Shown: one piece after another, positions 1 to 11,023 of the stretch | Layout: each line of letters starts with the position of its first letter | Numbering within the stretch: position 1 is the stretch's first letter | NCBI GenBank assembly: GCA_001692895.1 | Contig: KV748213.1 | Location: 310,001-374,000 of the forward strand | DNA: 64,000 bases | From: Cenococcum geophilum 1.58 | Taxonomy: Eukaryota > Ascomycota > Dothideomycetes > Gloniales > Gloniaceae | Direction of reading: 5' to 3' | Translations under genes and position numbers: made by a program | The notes under the pieces: model-generated | What the model was told of the DNA's origin: nothing | The model's input: the letters and a program-made list of their open reading frames with translations, nothing else | Database searches by the model: none

Positions 1-207
1 ACTTCGTAGGTTAGCAGGCTGCCTACTTCCTTCTCTACCGTCATTATAGAATGGGCCTAGCATCCCTAGTATTCCCTTTATCAGTCCTATCGCCATTACT
101 CTTATAAATTTAAGGAAGGCTTGTATAAATGCTAGAAGAATTATATAGACCGTTGCAAATATAGTAAATAAAAAATTAAAGACTTCTTTCTGCTGGTCCT
201 GATGCAT
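1..207 (-). CDS. Partial small ORF with hydrophobic segment, product unknown
   Basis: An open frame of 69 codons starts with ATG at 207 (minus strand) and runs off the left window edge without a stop. It begins MHQDQQKEVF, followed by a hydrophobic stretch at about residues 10-32 that could be a membrane segment, a short basic hinge, a second hydrophobic stretch (about 37-50), then a polar, Arg/Gly-rich end. It keeps CAG and CAA codons, so it has fewer RIP-type losses than almost everything else in the window. I do not recognise the product. It borders the R repeat and may be part of that element rather than a host gene. It could also be a chance open frame. Confidence 0.3.
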   Translation of the reverse strand, partial: MHQDQQKEVFNFLFTIFATVYIILLAFIQAFLKFIRVMAIGLIKGILGMLGPFYNDGREGSRQPANLRS

Positions 208-802
208 TATAACCCTCTCTTTTATCCTCTATCCTGCCGTACCCTATACTTATATTCCCACTTCTAGTTATTTATTCCGTCTACTATAGGTCTTAGATAA
301 TAATCTCCAAAAGTGTTATTAACTTATCTTAGTAATAGTAATACCTGCGCGTACGTCGCTAGTAGTTCCGTGCTTAATTTCCGCACCTATTAGTAACTTA
401 ACGGCTTCTAATAATAGTAACTTAATAGTTTTCAGTGGCTACAGCACGTTCCTATACGTCTCCTATGTATATAGCGCTGGACTTTTAATCTAAAGAGCTT
501 ACCGTCGTCCCTATATAGAATGCCATAAAATATATAGGAGGGTACAACCTCTCTAAGATAGGAAAGTAACAGTGCTATCTGTCTATCTATCAGTCAGTTA
601 GTTAGTCGGTTAGTTAGTTGTAATTAGTTAGTAGAATAGGCAGTAAGAAAGAAAGAAAAGAGTATATTATATGTCTGTCGTGCCTATCTAAGTTATTAAA
701 AACTCTAAGGGCTCTAGACCGATCTATATAACTTATATAAGGCCTAGGCTCTCCCAAAGCTATGCCTAATTTAGATGTTAAATCTAGGGGCCAAATTACA
801 CC
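208..802. repeat. R repeat, copy 1, with unassigned flank
   Basis: No coding frame is visible here. About 215-690 resembles 55095-55500 in the same orientation. Anchors are ATAACCC followed by a CT-rich run at the start, the block at 481-500 (ACTTTTAATCTAAAGAGCTT) against 55312-55331, and an A/G-rich end (AAAGAAAAGAGTATATTA) in both. It could be an LTR or a promoter/UTR region of an undescribed element. The stretch from about 690 to 802 matches nothing else that I see, and it ends where the truncated LTR of element B begins. Confidence 0.5.
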
Positions 803-926
803 ACTATACTATTCCTTGTTATATAGCTCTACCGGCTCTATTTTAAACCGTACCTAAATTAACTAACTAGCTTCTTTTAACTCTTCTCTAAGTAGTTATA
901 ATATTATACTTAAAGCGTCTATAACA
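803..926 (-). repeat. Truncated 3' LTR of element B
   Basis: This matches the U3 start of family-1 LTRs in reverse, ending ACTTAAAGCGTCTATAACA at 926, the complement of the TGTTAYGGACGC terminus. Similarity to full LTRs (for example 10599-11023) stops around 803, so about 300 bp of the LTR is missing. Confidence 0.8.
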
Positions 927-1800
927 CCATCTCCCTCCTCTTTATCTTCGTCCTTAAGGATTCTAAATATCTCTAAGTTATTTACTAGAGGTATAATATC
1001 CGTCTAATTAATTTAGTTAATATTATTACTTACTATACCTAAAGCAATTTCTTCTTCCTTAACTGCTTGTTATACTTATACTATTACTATAATATTATTT
1101 CTTAGTAAGATTATACCGTCTCTATATTCTTATTGTTTAAAAAAGGGGTTAGTTTATATTATATTAGCGAACCTATCTTCGCGATAACCGTCCTCTTACT
1201 TAAAGTACACTAAAGCGAATATTTATTCGTCCTATAATATTTACTCTATCTCTAATGCTAAATATATACAACCTATTACTCTTAATAGTCGTCTAGTTCC
1301 CTAATTAATTTATTTTAAAGTTTTATATTTAATCTGCTGCTATATAGCTAGATAATAAACTATCTATTACTTTAGCGGAATTATACCATTCTTAGGACGC
1401 TAAATAGGAGGCTGCTAATACTTAGCAACGGGCCCTTAAGTCTTATCTTACGACGTCTACTTAACTAATCCGTCTTAAGAAGGTGCGTAAAAAGGGTTGT
1501 TTTAAGAAGTAGAAACTTATAAAATAGGGTCTATAGGAACTTAGTAATAAAAAAACAGATTTTCTTTTAATAGAGAGGGAAATAGATCTAAGTAGCTTAG
1601 TAACTACTCCTCTTAGGTCCCCCTTAGGTAACTTATTCTTTAGTAATCCTTCTTTATTAATACTACCTAACCTAATTTCTTCTAATACTCCTGTACCTTT
1701 CCTATAGCGTTTTTTAAATTCTCTAGTAGTTCCTAGGTAGTCTTAGTGTAGCCTATCCACTTTACTTTATACTATATTTTATTGTTAATATCCTTATAGC
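927..1800 (-). pseudogene. Element B pol 3' end: post-chromodomain extension and part of chromodomain
   Basis: Read on the minus strand, this holds the last part of B's chromodomain (about 1675-1800) and then the long extension seen in all family-1 copies (about 927-1650). It aligns with 8480-9327 of element A and with 11024-11880 of element C. The chromodomain is cut at 1800 by element A; its other half resumes at 9758. Stops are TAA/TAG at former Gln/Trp codons. ATAGC at 1796-1800 is the left half of A's target duplication. Confidence 0.8.
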
Positions 1801-2225
1801 TATTACGGACGCTTTAAGTACGATATTACAACTACTTAGAGAAGAGACAAAAGAAGCTAGTTGGTTAATATAAGCACGGTCTAGGATGGAGCCGATAGAA
1901 CTATGTAACGAGGAATAGTAACCAAGATTACATAATGTGCTATATATTAAACAAGAGGAACGAGAGGAACTTACGTACCTTACGTATAAGACGTATATTA
2001 CGTATAAGAAGGATTTTATAGGAGTACGGTTGTGTATTTAAGGACCCTTAATCCCTACCTAGATAGTTTCTTCCTTATAGTAATTCTTAGAATATAATTA
2101 GAGTTAATCTATTAGGCAACTACTCCACCAGTTGTTATTACGTTGTTAACTTTTATACTTGCATTTCCTATACACCTAGCCCAATAATAAGCCCATTATA
2201 GTTCTTGCTATAAGGTTCTATTATA
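1801..2225 (+). repeat. 5' LTR of element A
   Basis: 425 bp, matching 9328-9752 end to end. The differences are essentially all C/T or G/A. This copy keeps more CpG and CpA than the 3' LTR (for example GCACGGTC here against GTATAGTC there). The LTR also encodes, in frame, the C-terminal part of the post-chromodomain extension when it sits at the 3' end. Confidence 0.95.
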
Positions 2226-2269
2226 TAATTACTACCTAGTTACGGTATTAATATAAGAAGTTAAATAAC
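2226..2269 (+). promoter_or_regulatory. Leader and presumed primer-binding site of element A
   Basis: A 44-bp leader lies between LTR and gag. Its first bases, ATTACTACCTAGTTACGG, occupy the primer-binding-site position and are conserved in the other family-1 copies (for example after 63372). I could not match them to a particular tRNA 3' end. Confidence 0.4.
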
Positions 2270-5250
2270 ATGCCACCAAAAGTAGCCACCATAACGCTAT
2301 TAACGGCAGCAACTACTTTAAGGATAGGAGGTGATACCAGTATAGCAGATACTAACTTACAGCAACCTATAACGGTTGGACAGCTATAAAAAAATAGTTA
2401 ACTAGCTAATAGCTAACAATATAGTGTTAGAAGAAAAACTTAACGGGATAGAAGCAGCAAAGATTAAGCTACTATTAATTAAGAGATTTATAGGAGAGAG
2501 GTTAAAGCTTAAAGGATTCCTTACGCAGATACACTTTAAGGTCTTATAGGAGGGAGTAAAGTTACTTATACCTGTGGATCGGATAGCCTACGTAGGACTA
2601 TTCTTATTAGGAAAAGCACTTAAGTAGTTTAAATTTTACCTTATAGAGATATAGGCAAACGGAATAACGACCACTAACTAAGACATGCAATTTATGTTTT
2701 TAAGTTGGGAAGGATTTGTAAAATGACTTACGCAGATATTTAAAGACCTGGAAGAAATAATTATAGCAGAAAAAAAACTCCAGAACCTCGTGCAATAAAC
2801 TTTAGTAATTAAGTATACGACATAGTTCTAGACACTAGTAATATAAGTAAAGTGGAATAATAGGGCGCTTATAGCACAGTATAAATAGGGACTTAAGGCT
2901 AAAGTCTAGGATATAATTATTCTAATAGAAGATGCGGACACCCTAAGGGAACTAATAGATTAGGCGATTAAGATTAATAATAGGATCTTCTAAAGGGAAC
3001 AGGCTAAAAGAGGCTAGGATAGAGTTCTATAGTTATATAAGGCATAGAGTACGCAACGACAAAAGCTAAGTTAGAAAACATGGTATAGCGCAAAGCTAAT
3101 AGACCTAAGTAATACTAAAGAAGCCTATAAGAGATAGAGCAAACTATAGAAACCTAGAGGATAAGAATTAAGTAATTAAAGGTCTAAGGAGCAGAGGCCG
3201 AATCAGGGATCTTAGCAGTAGAAGACATTTAGGCAGACTCTATAGTAAGAGAAATAGTTTAAAGAAGGAGCTTGCATAAATTACGGAAAACAGGGTTATT
3301 ATATCAGAGACTATAGAAGTAGGTAGAGTTACTACGTAGTAAAAGGTATAAGACTAGTAGACGATATATATATACAGAGGGACAATAATATGCTACGAGG
3401 AACAAAAGAATATTTAATTAAAAGTTTTGCGTTTTGTTATAACAACACATACTAAATTTATAAGGACGCTAAGTATAGCGTAAGCTATTAGCTATAAGAG
3501 CCAGCACCTATAGGATATAGAGGAACTAACGAACCAGTTCACAGATCGGATATTAAGGACAATGAATTTAATATAGGCAAAACATTCCGTAATAATAAGG
3601 CAATAAGGGCCGCTTACTAAGAGTAAGCAGACCTTAGAGATATTATACTAGAGGTAGGGGATAATTCTACTATAGAATAGGGAATATTAGTAGGGATCGA
3701 AACCCCACTAGATACGATATCTATCGCTTTACAAGACGTAAGAGAAGTAGAACAGCGAACCACTTCGGCACTTAATAAAGGTAAAAGGCCAAAGGCTTAA
3801 GATTCTTAAGACGAGATAAGAGACGACTAAGATTCTTAAGACGAGATAAGGTATACCTAAGGACCTATAACGGACGAAAACCGATAGAGTAGGGCAGTAG
3901 CTTAGTTTAGAAATATACGAATAAGCTCGGGACAGAGTTTCCTACAGGTATAAGACTCTTAAGACGAGATAAGTAAGATTTAAGACTCTTAAGACGAGAT
4001 GAGAACACTATAGATACCTAGTTAGACTAAGGCGGGAGCTAAGCTTAAGTTAGAAGCAAGCTTAGGATTAAAGAATCCAAGGAACTAAGATTTTGGAGTA
4101 TAAATAAGGATACCTATAGGTAAGAGGTAAGGAGCTTCTTTATAGATTAGAGAATCTACAATATAAATAGTAGTTAGACTGGGAGACAGATATATAAACC
4201 TAGAAGACTTACTAGGGGAACGTAGTGTTTAGCCTAAAGATTAAAAGTTTAATACTAGGATTAAGAAGTAAGATAACTTTAAGGATTAGAGCGTAAGGCG
4301 CAAACTAAAAGAAACTATAGAAGAGTTTAGGTAAAGAATTATTGTATAGCAAGAACAGAAACTAGATAAAAGATCTAGCATATTAGGACGTATAAAGGAC
4401 AGAGTACTAGTACAAAGAATTACTAATAGGCTAAGAGTAGGTATACTAAGAGCTAAGTAGCTTACCGAACTAAAGAATAAAGAGGATCTAGGGATTCTAA
4501 CTAGGTTTAAAGAATAACATATAAAGGGCTGTTATAATACAGTAATAAGAAGATACTTCCTTATGGATAGACCGTATACACTCTAGTAGCTATACCAAAA
4601 GTGGTATAGGTAAAGGCATAATAATAAGTGGGAAGATTTCTATATATAGTTGGATGAAAAGGTTATCTAGGACCACCTAATTATAAAGAAGGCTATAACG
4701 CATATTAAAGGAGCCTTAATTATAACGTTAAAGGATCTAAAGGAACGTTTAGAGGACTAGAGAAGCAAAAGACGCATCTTAGTACCTATAAATAAAGTTA
4801 TAACGTTTAGATTAGTACGATAAAGGTTTAAACTTAGGGATAAAAACGAGCTAAGAGTTAACCTAAAGCACCTAGTACACTATACGTTATTATAGATTAC
4901 GTATATAGACAATATATACGAAATATATAAGAATCCGAAGGAAAAGAATTGGAAATACCCTATAAGGATATACTAGATAACGGATAAGTAATAGTATAAA
5001 AATGCCAAATATATATATGGATGGTATCTAGCAGAGGTCCAAGAGGAAGGAAGTTTAGTACTTTAACTAGGAAGATTCCTTACGGAAGAATGCTTAGACG
5101 GACGATAGTAGTAGGAATGCCTAGAAAATACGTGTCTATGGCATATTAAAGATAAAAAGCGAATTAGGTATTAGCTAAAGAGTAAGCTAAATATACTAGG
5201 ATTAAGCAGCTAATAGTTAGAAAAAGTAGAGGCCTATAGGACTAGAGGGA
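2270..5250 (+). pseudogene. gag remnant of element A
   Basis: The frame opens at ATG 2270 with MPPKVATITLLTAATTLRIG and gives the capsid-type Gag of family 1; the same start is recognisable in C (24477), F (32303), B (38148) and, with ATG changed to ATA, in H (about 63417). A frameshift is needed near 2400. A CCHC nucleocapsid knuckle sits at 3273-3314 but now reads C-I-N-Y-G-K-Q-G-Y-Y-I-R-D-Y: both inner cysteines or histidine became Tyr (TGC/TGT to TAY, CAY to TAY) as expected from RIP. Downstream is an acidic Asp/Ser/Gln repeat region and then a long spacer before protease. Dozens of TAA/TAG stops make it non-functional. Confidence 0.8.
3799..4013 (+). repeat. Acidic heptad-like repeat (DSQDEIR) in Gag spacer
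   Basis: The 20-base motif GATTCTTAAGACGAGATAAG occurs at about 3800 and again at about 3830. Close variants (GACTCTTAAGACGAGATRAG) follow at about 3953 and 3983. In frame, with TAA read as the ancestral CAA, each encodes D-S-Q-D-E-I-R/S. The same repeats appear in minus-strand copies B, C and F (for example 22765-22800 and 36421-36470). Confidence 0.75.
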
Positions 5251-5319
5251 GCTAGTAATAAAGCCTTAGACCCTTAAAGGAATTTAAGAATAACACCTAA
5301 ATTTATAAATTAAGTGGTA

Positions 5320-8300
5320 AGATTAGCAGTTTGAAGCGCTAATAGATAATAGAGTAATATAAAACCACATCTTACTAGCAGTAGTTAAGAGAATAGGACT
5401 ACCTTATAGATAAAAGGAGCAACCTTACCTATTAGTTACGATTTTAGGAGATCTAATAACCTATAGAGGAGGGATTATTAATCTTAAAATAGGACTTATT
5501 TAGATAACTATTAAAGGGAGACAAATTGAGATGTCTTTTAATATCCTACTATTAGGACGGGACGAGGCAGTATTAGGTATGCCTTAGTTATAGGAATATA
5601 ATCTAAGAATCAATTAGATTATAGGTTAGGTTAATATTAGAGATACTTAACGCCGTAAGATACAATAATAAGCCAAGTTGGTATAGTACTAAGTAGGAGC
5701 AACCTATAAAGAAACAGAAAAAGGACTAAGTTATATACTAAAGAGATACTATAAGTACGGCAAAAAACTATAGTCACTGGAAAGTAAAAAGCTGTTAAAA
5801 TATATAGCATAGGACTATAAGATAAAGTTAGAACTAGAAATAAGTCTAAAGTTTTTTCTAATCTATAAGCTTACTAAAGAAGAAGGTAGAGCGTTAAAAG
5901 AGTTTGTTTAGGAAAATCTATAAAAAGGATATATTAGACCATCGCAGTTATTAGTAGGTTATCTAGTACTATTTATACTAAAGAAAAATGGCAAACTAAG
6001 GCTATGTATTAACTATAGATAGTTAAACAGTATTACTAAGAAAGATATGTATCCTTTACCCTTAATTAGCGAAATCTAAGATAGGATAGGCAATGCGCAA
6101 ATCTTTACAAAGATAGATCTAAGATAGGCGTACTATTAAATTAGGATTAAGGAAGGCGATAAATAGAAGGCAGCCTTTAGGTTAAAGGAAGGACTATATA
6201 AACTATTAGTTATACAATTTAGGCTTATAAACGCACTAGCAACGTTTTAGAAGCGTATTAACAATATATTAGGAGAATACTTAGATAAGTTTATTATGGT
6301 ATATCTTAATGATATTATTATTTACTTAATAACTAAGGAAGAATATAGGGAACACGTTAAATGGGTTTTAAAGAGACTATAAGAAGAACAGATGCTAGTA
6401 GTAATTAAGAAATATAAGTTCTTTACTAGGAAGACTAATTTCGTTAGATTTATTATTAAACTAGGCCAACTTAGTATAGATTTAAAGAAGATTAAGGCTA
6501 TAGTAAATTAGTAGGAACTAGAGAACGTTATATAGTTAAGATCGTTCCTAGGGTTTTACAATTACTATAAAAGGTTTATAGCGCAGTAGTTAAAGGATAT
6601 TAAGCCATTTACGCGGTTAATAAAGAAAGAAGAACTATAGGCATAGGGAGAGGAGTAAAGAAAACTCTTTAAGAAAGTTAAAGAGTTGTTTACCTAGGAG
6701 CTAGTTCTTAAAATCTATTAACTAGGACTAGAGACGGTTATAAAAATAGATGTATTAGACTACGCACTAAGGGCATACTTTATATAAAGGCATTAAGATA
6801 GATAGCACCTAGTGGTATACTATAATCGAAAGATAATACTACCAGAGTTAAACTATAACATCTATAATAAGGAGTTGTTAGGTATAGTTATAGTATTAAA
6901 GAAATAGAGAGCATTCTTATAAGGCATAGAGAAACCATTTATAGTTAAGATAGATTATAAGAACCTAATAGGATTCCTAATAATAAAGGAACTTAACTAA
7001 AAACAGGTTAAATGGGCAGAGATACTTACGGAATACTATTTTAAGATTTAGTATACTAAAGGTACAGACAATATAAGGGCAGATGCTCTAAGCCGTAAAG
7101 CTAAACTATAAAATAAGGAAAAGCTATTAGGGGCTTTATTGCAAAAAGATATAGACGGATTAATTAGGTATAATTATCCAAAAATTATAGCAACTTAAGA
7201 AAATAATAAACTAGAGAAAGTCTACGAGACACCGGAAAGCTTTTAGGTATAAAAAATTCTAAAAGTATAGCTAAAAGATCTATAAACAGATATATATAAA
7301 AATTAAAAAGCGAAGTATATCCTAAGAAGCATAGCAAAGCAGTTTATAGAAGACTTTTATAAGGGACTAACTTAAGAATATAATAGAGCTATAGGCTTAG
7401 TGTTAAGACTCTAGAAGGAGTATATTATTAACGGAATTTAAAGGATAACTAGAAAGGTTATAAAGAAATATCTAGATTGCTAAAGGAATAAACTAATAAG
7501 GCATAAGCTATATAGAGGGCTATAACCTATTAAAATACTAGGGAGACCATAGGAGGTTATATTATGGGACTTTATTATTAAGTTACTAAAATTAAAAGAT
7601 CCTATTACTAGATAAAATTACAACGTAATCTTAGTAATAGTAGACAAGCTTATAAAGTAGGGATACTTTATAGCATATATAAAAGAAATCTTAGCGGAAG
7701 ATGTCGCTAGAATCTATGTTAAAGAAGTGTTTATAAGATATAGAGCACTAAGTAAGATTATATTGGATAGAGATCTAAGATTTATAGCAGCATTTTAGGA
7801 AGTATTCTTAGTGGAGTAAGGAGTTTAAGTAGTAACTTCTACTATATATTATTTACAGACAAACGGTTAAACGGAAAGATTAAATTAGACGCTAGAGCAG
7901 TATCTAAGGCATTATATTAATTATGCATAAAATAATTAGGTATTACTATTACTAGTTATATAGTTTACATATAATACAACACCTTAAGAAGGAATAGGCA
8001 TATTACTATTTAAGGCAAATTATAGATATAAGCTAAGAATATTGTTGTTACTATAGTAAGTAAAAAAAACGAGTAGTATAGCTAAAGAAAGAATAAAGGA
8101 TTTAATAAATCTTTATATAGACCTTATNNANNNAGNNAAGNNANTATANNANAGAATAAAAAAGTACTATAATGCTAAGAGATCTAAGGGACTAGATCTT
8201 AAGGAGGGAGATAAAGTATAGCTACTATATAAAAATTTTAAGAGTTAACAACTAAGTAAGAAATTGGACTATATTAGACTAGGACCTTTTAAAATAATAT

Positions 8301-8640
8301 AGAGGATTTTACTAGTTACGTTTAAGTTAAACCTACTAGCCAAAATAAAGATCTACCTTATATAGTATATTGTAATACTAGAGCTAGTATATGGGAATAT
8401 TAAGCTACTAGTCTATAAAGCAGATATATATAAAGGATAAGAAGAAGACAAATAGCAAGTTTTAAAAATCGTTAATTATAAGGACACTAACAACAAAACA
8501 TAGTATAAGGTTAAGTGGATAGGCTATACTAAGACTACCTAGGAGCCATTAGAGAATTTAAAGAACGCTATAAGAAAGGTATAGGAGTATTAGAAGAGAT
8601 TAGGTTAGGCAGTATTAATAAAGAAGGATTGCTAAAAAAT
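5320..8640 (+). pseudogene. pol remnant of element A: protease, RT, RNase H, integrase, chromodomain
   Basis: Domains follow the Ty3/gypsy order. Protease is at about 5330-5650 (ALID-N-R for the expected D-S-G, then the ILG/LGMP flap region). RT is at about 5840-6540, with its catalytic box at 6302-6313 reading YLND instead of YLDD. RNase H is at about 6730-7110. Integrase is at about 7290-7990 with zinc-finger remains (KKYLDC) and a core whose acidic residues are all still present: D at 7568, D at 7766 and E at 7874, an exact D-35-E spacing. The chromodomain is at 8463-8612 (YKVKWIGYTKTT-EPLENL), the hallmark of chromoviruses that target heterochromatin. N bases interrupt 8128-8152. Many TAA/TAG stops make it dead. 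Confidence 0.92.
8128..8152. other. Interspersed N bases in element A
   Basis: Single and grouped N bases alternate with called bases, unlike a scaffold gap. Similar patches lie at 23799-23805, 27996-28075, 28487-28563 and 37285, all in family-1 coding regions. Confidence 0.9.
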
Positions 8641-9568
8641 AAGTTACCTAAGGGGGATCTAAGAAGAGTAGTTGCTGAACTACTTAGATCTATTTCCTTC
8701 TCTATTAGAGGAGAATCCGTTTTTTTATTACTTAATTCCTGCAAACCTTATTCTATAAGTTTCTACTCTTTAAAATAAACCTTCTTATAAACCTTTTTAA
8801 GACGAAGCAGATAAGCAGATGCCGTAATTTAAGTATCTAGGGCCTTCTATTCCGCGTTATAGGAACATTCTAACTTAGTAAGGGCTTATAATAGTTTACT
8901 ATCTAGCCGCGCAGCAGTAGATTAAATATAAGACCTTAAGATAAATTAATTAGGGAACTAGATAACTATTAAGAGTAATAGGTTATATATATTTAGCATT
9001 AAAAGTAAAGCGAACGTTATAGAATAAATAAATATTCGCTTTAGTATACTCTAAGTAAGAAAACGGTTGTTGTAAAGATAGGTTCATTAACGTAATATAA
9101 ACTAACCCCTCTTTTAAACAGCGAGAACACGGAGACGGTATAATCTTACTAAGAGATAATATTATAGTAATAGTGTAAGCACGATATTGGGCGTATAAAG
9201 AAGAAATTGCTTTAGGTATAATAAGCAACAATATTAACTAAATTAATTAGACGGATATTATACCTCTAGTAAACAACTTAGAGATATTTTAAATCTTTAA
9301 AGATAAAGATAAAGAGAAAGGAGATAGTATTACGGACGCTTTAAGTATAATATTATAACTACTTAGAGAAGAGATAAAAGAAGCTAGTTAGTTAATATAA
9401 GTATAGTCTAGGATAGAGCCGATAGAACTATATAATAAGGAATAGTAACTAAGGTTATATAATATACTATATATTAAATAAGAGGAATAAGAGGAACTTA
9501 TATACCTTATATATAAGACGTATATTACATATAAGAAGGATTTTATAGGAGTACGGTTGTATATTTAA
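8641..9568 (+). pseudogene. Post-chromodomain extension of element A, reading into the 3' LTR
   Basis: Directly after the chromodomain the same frame continues with no indel from 8463 to a TAA at 9566-9568, which lies 239 bp inside the 3' LTR. That is about 310 codons beyond the chromodomain. All internal stops are TAA/TAG and fit former CAA, CAG, TGG or CGA codons. Recognisable conserved blocks are KYLGPSIPR, IKYKTLR-IN-GTR, FALVYSK, TNPSFK-REHGDGI and KEEIALGIISNNIN. Element C (11024-11730) keeps the same blocks with conservative replacements (GDGIISLRDNIAVIV). I do not recognise a known domain. It could be a C-terminal extension of Pol or a separate downstream ORF whose own start is lost. 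Confidence 0.65.
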
Positions 9569-9752
9569 GGACCCTTAGTCCCTACCTAGATAGTTCCTTT
9601 CTTATAGTAATTCTCAGAATATAATTAGAGTTAATCTATTAGGCAACCACTCCACCAATTATTATTACGTTATTGACTTTTATACTTGCATTTCCTACAC
9701 ACCTAGCCCAATAACGAGCCCATCGTAGTTCTTGCTATAAGGTTCCGTTACA
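9328..9752 (+). repeat. 3' LTR of element A
   Basis: 425 bp, TATTACGG to CCGTTACA, followed by target duplication ATAGC (9753-9757). It is more strongly C-to-T/G-to-A mutated than the 5' LTR. Confidence 0.95.
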
Positions 9753-10598
9753 ATAGCTAACGATCTTTAAAACTTACTATTTATCTTCTTCTTATCCTCT
9801 ATACGTGTCTACTTTATAAATTAGCAGTTTAACACTTCTGTATACTGGCTCTAGTATTATAATATACTATATAGGGTAGATCTTTATTTTAGCTAGTAGG
9901 TTTAACTTAAACGTGACTAGTAAAATCCTTTATTTAATTTTAAAAGGTCTTAGTCTAACATAGTTTAACTTCTTACTTAGTTGTTAACTCTTAAAATTTT
10001 TATATAGTAGCTATACTTTATCTCCCTCCTTAAGATCTAGTTCCTTAAATCTCTTAGCATTATAGTACCTTTTTATTCTTTATTATACTATCTTTATTAT
10101 TTCTATAAGGTTCTTATAAAGATTTATTAATATCTCTATTCTTTACTTAGCTATACTACTTATCTTTTTTACTTAATATAGTAATAGCAATATTCTTAGC
10201 TTATATCCGTAATTCGCCTTAAATAGTAATATGCCTATTTCTTCTTATAGTATTGTATTATATATAAACTATATAACTAGTAATAATAATACCTAATTAT
10301 TCTGTATATAATTAATATAGTGCTTTAAATACTGCTCTAGTATCTAATTTAGTCTTTTTATTTAACTATCTATTTACGGATAATATACGGTAAAAGTTAC
10401 TACTCTAACTTCTTGTTCCGCTAAGAATACCTTCTAAAATACTACTATAAATCTTAGATCTCTATCTAATATAATTTTACTTAGTGCCCTATATCTTATA
10501 AACACTTCCTTAATATAGATTTTAGCAACATCTTCTGCTAATATTTCTTCTATATATACTATAAAGTATCCCCACTTTATAAGCTTATCTACTATTAC
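9753..10598 (-). pseudogene. Element B: chromodomain start and integrase C-terminal part
   Basis: Minus-strand continuation of B after element A. It holds the first part of the chromodomain (to about 9780), the integrase tail, and integrase core sequence to 10598. It aligns closely with 11890-12715 of element C. It is cut at 10598 by element C; ATTAC at 10594-10598 is the left half of C's target duplication. Confidence 0.85.
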
Positions 10599-11023
10599 TA
10601 TAACGGAACCTTATAGCAGGAACTACGGTAGGCTCGTTATTAGGTTAGGTATATAGGTAATATAAGTATAGAAGTTAACAACGTAATAATAACTAGTAGA
10701 GTAGTTGCCTAATAAATTAACTCTAATTATATTCTGAGAATTACTATAAGGAAGAAACTATCTAGGTAGGGATTAAGGGTCCTTAAATATATAACCGTAC
10801 TTTTATAAAATCCTTCTTATATATAATATACGTCTTATATATAAGGTACATAAGTTCCTCTTATTCCTCTTATTTAATACGTAGTATATTATATAACCTT
10901 AGTTACTATTCCTTATTATATAGTTCTATCGGCTCTATTCTAAACCGTACTTATATTAACTAACTAGCTTTTTCCAACTCTTTCTTAAGTAGTTATAATA
11001 TTGTACTTAAAGCGTCTATAATA
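10599..11023 (-). repeat. 3' LTR of element C
   Basis: 425 bp, TATAACGG at the left and CTATAATA at 11023 (RIP form of CCGTAACA). It carries the reverse of the same LTR found in element A. Confidence 0.95.

Larger units (their letters stand above)
1801..9752 (+). mobile_element. Element A: full-length Ty3/gypsy chromovirus, family 1
   Basis: A complete but dead 7952-bp LTR retrotransposon with two 425-bp LTRs. The ends are TATTACGG (RIP form of TGTTACGG) and CCGTTACA, an 8-bp inverted terminus. The 5-bp target duplication ATAGC lies at 1796-1800 and 9753-9757. Inside, in order: gag with CCHC knuckle, protease, reverse transcriptase, RNase H, DD35E integrase, chromodomain, and a long in-frame extension reaching into the 3' LTR. 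Removing A restores B's chromodomain (CCTTATAGC joined to TAACGATC), compared with the uninterrupted copy at about 11870-11890. Confidence 0.95.

Noticed and set aside
8983..9231. 82-aa open frame on the minus strand
   Set aside because: Antisense to the post-chromodomain extension of element A, which is the conserved frame.
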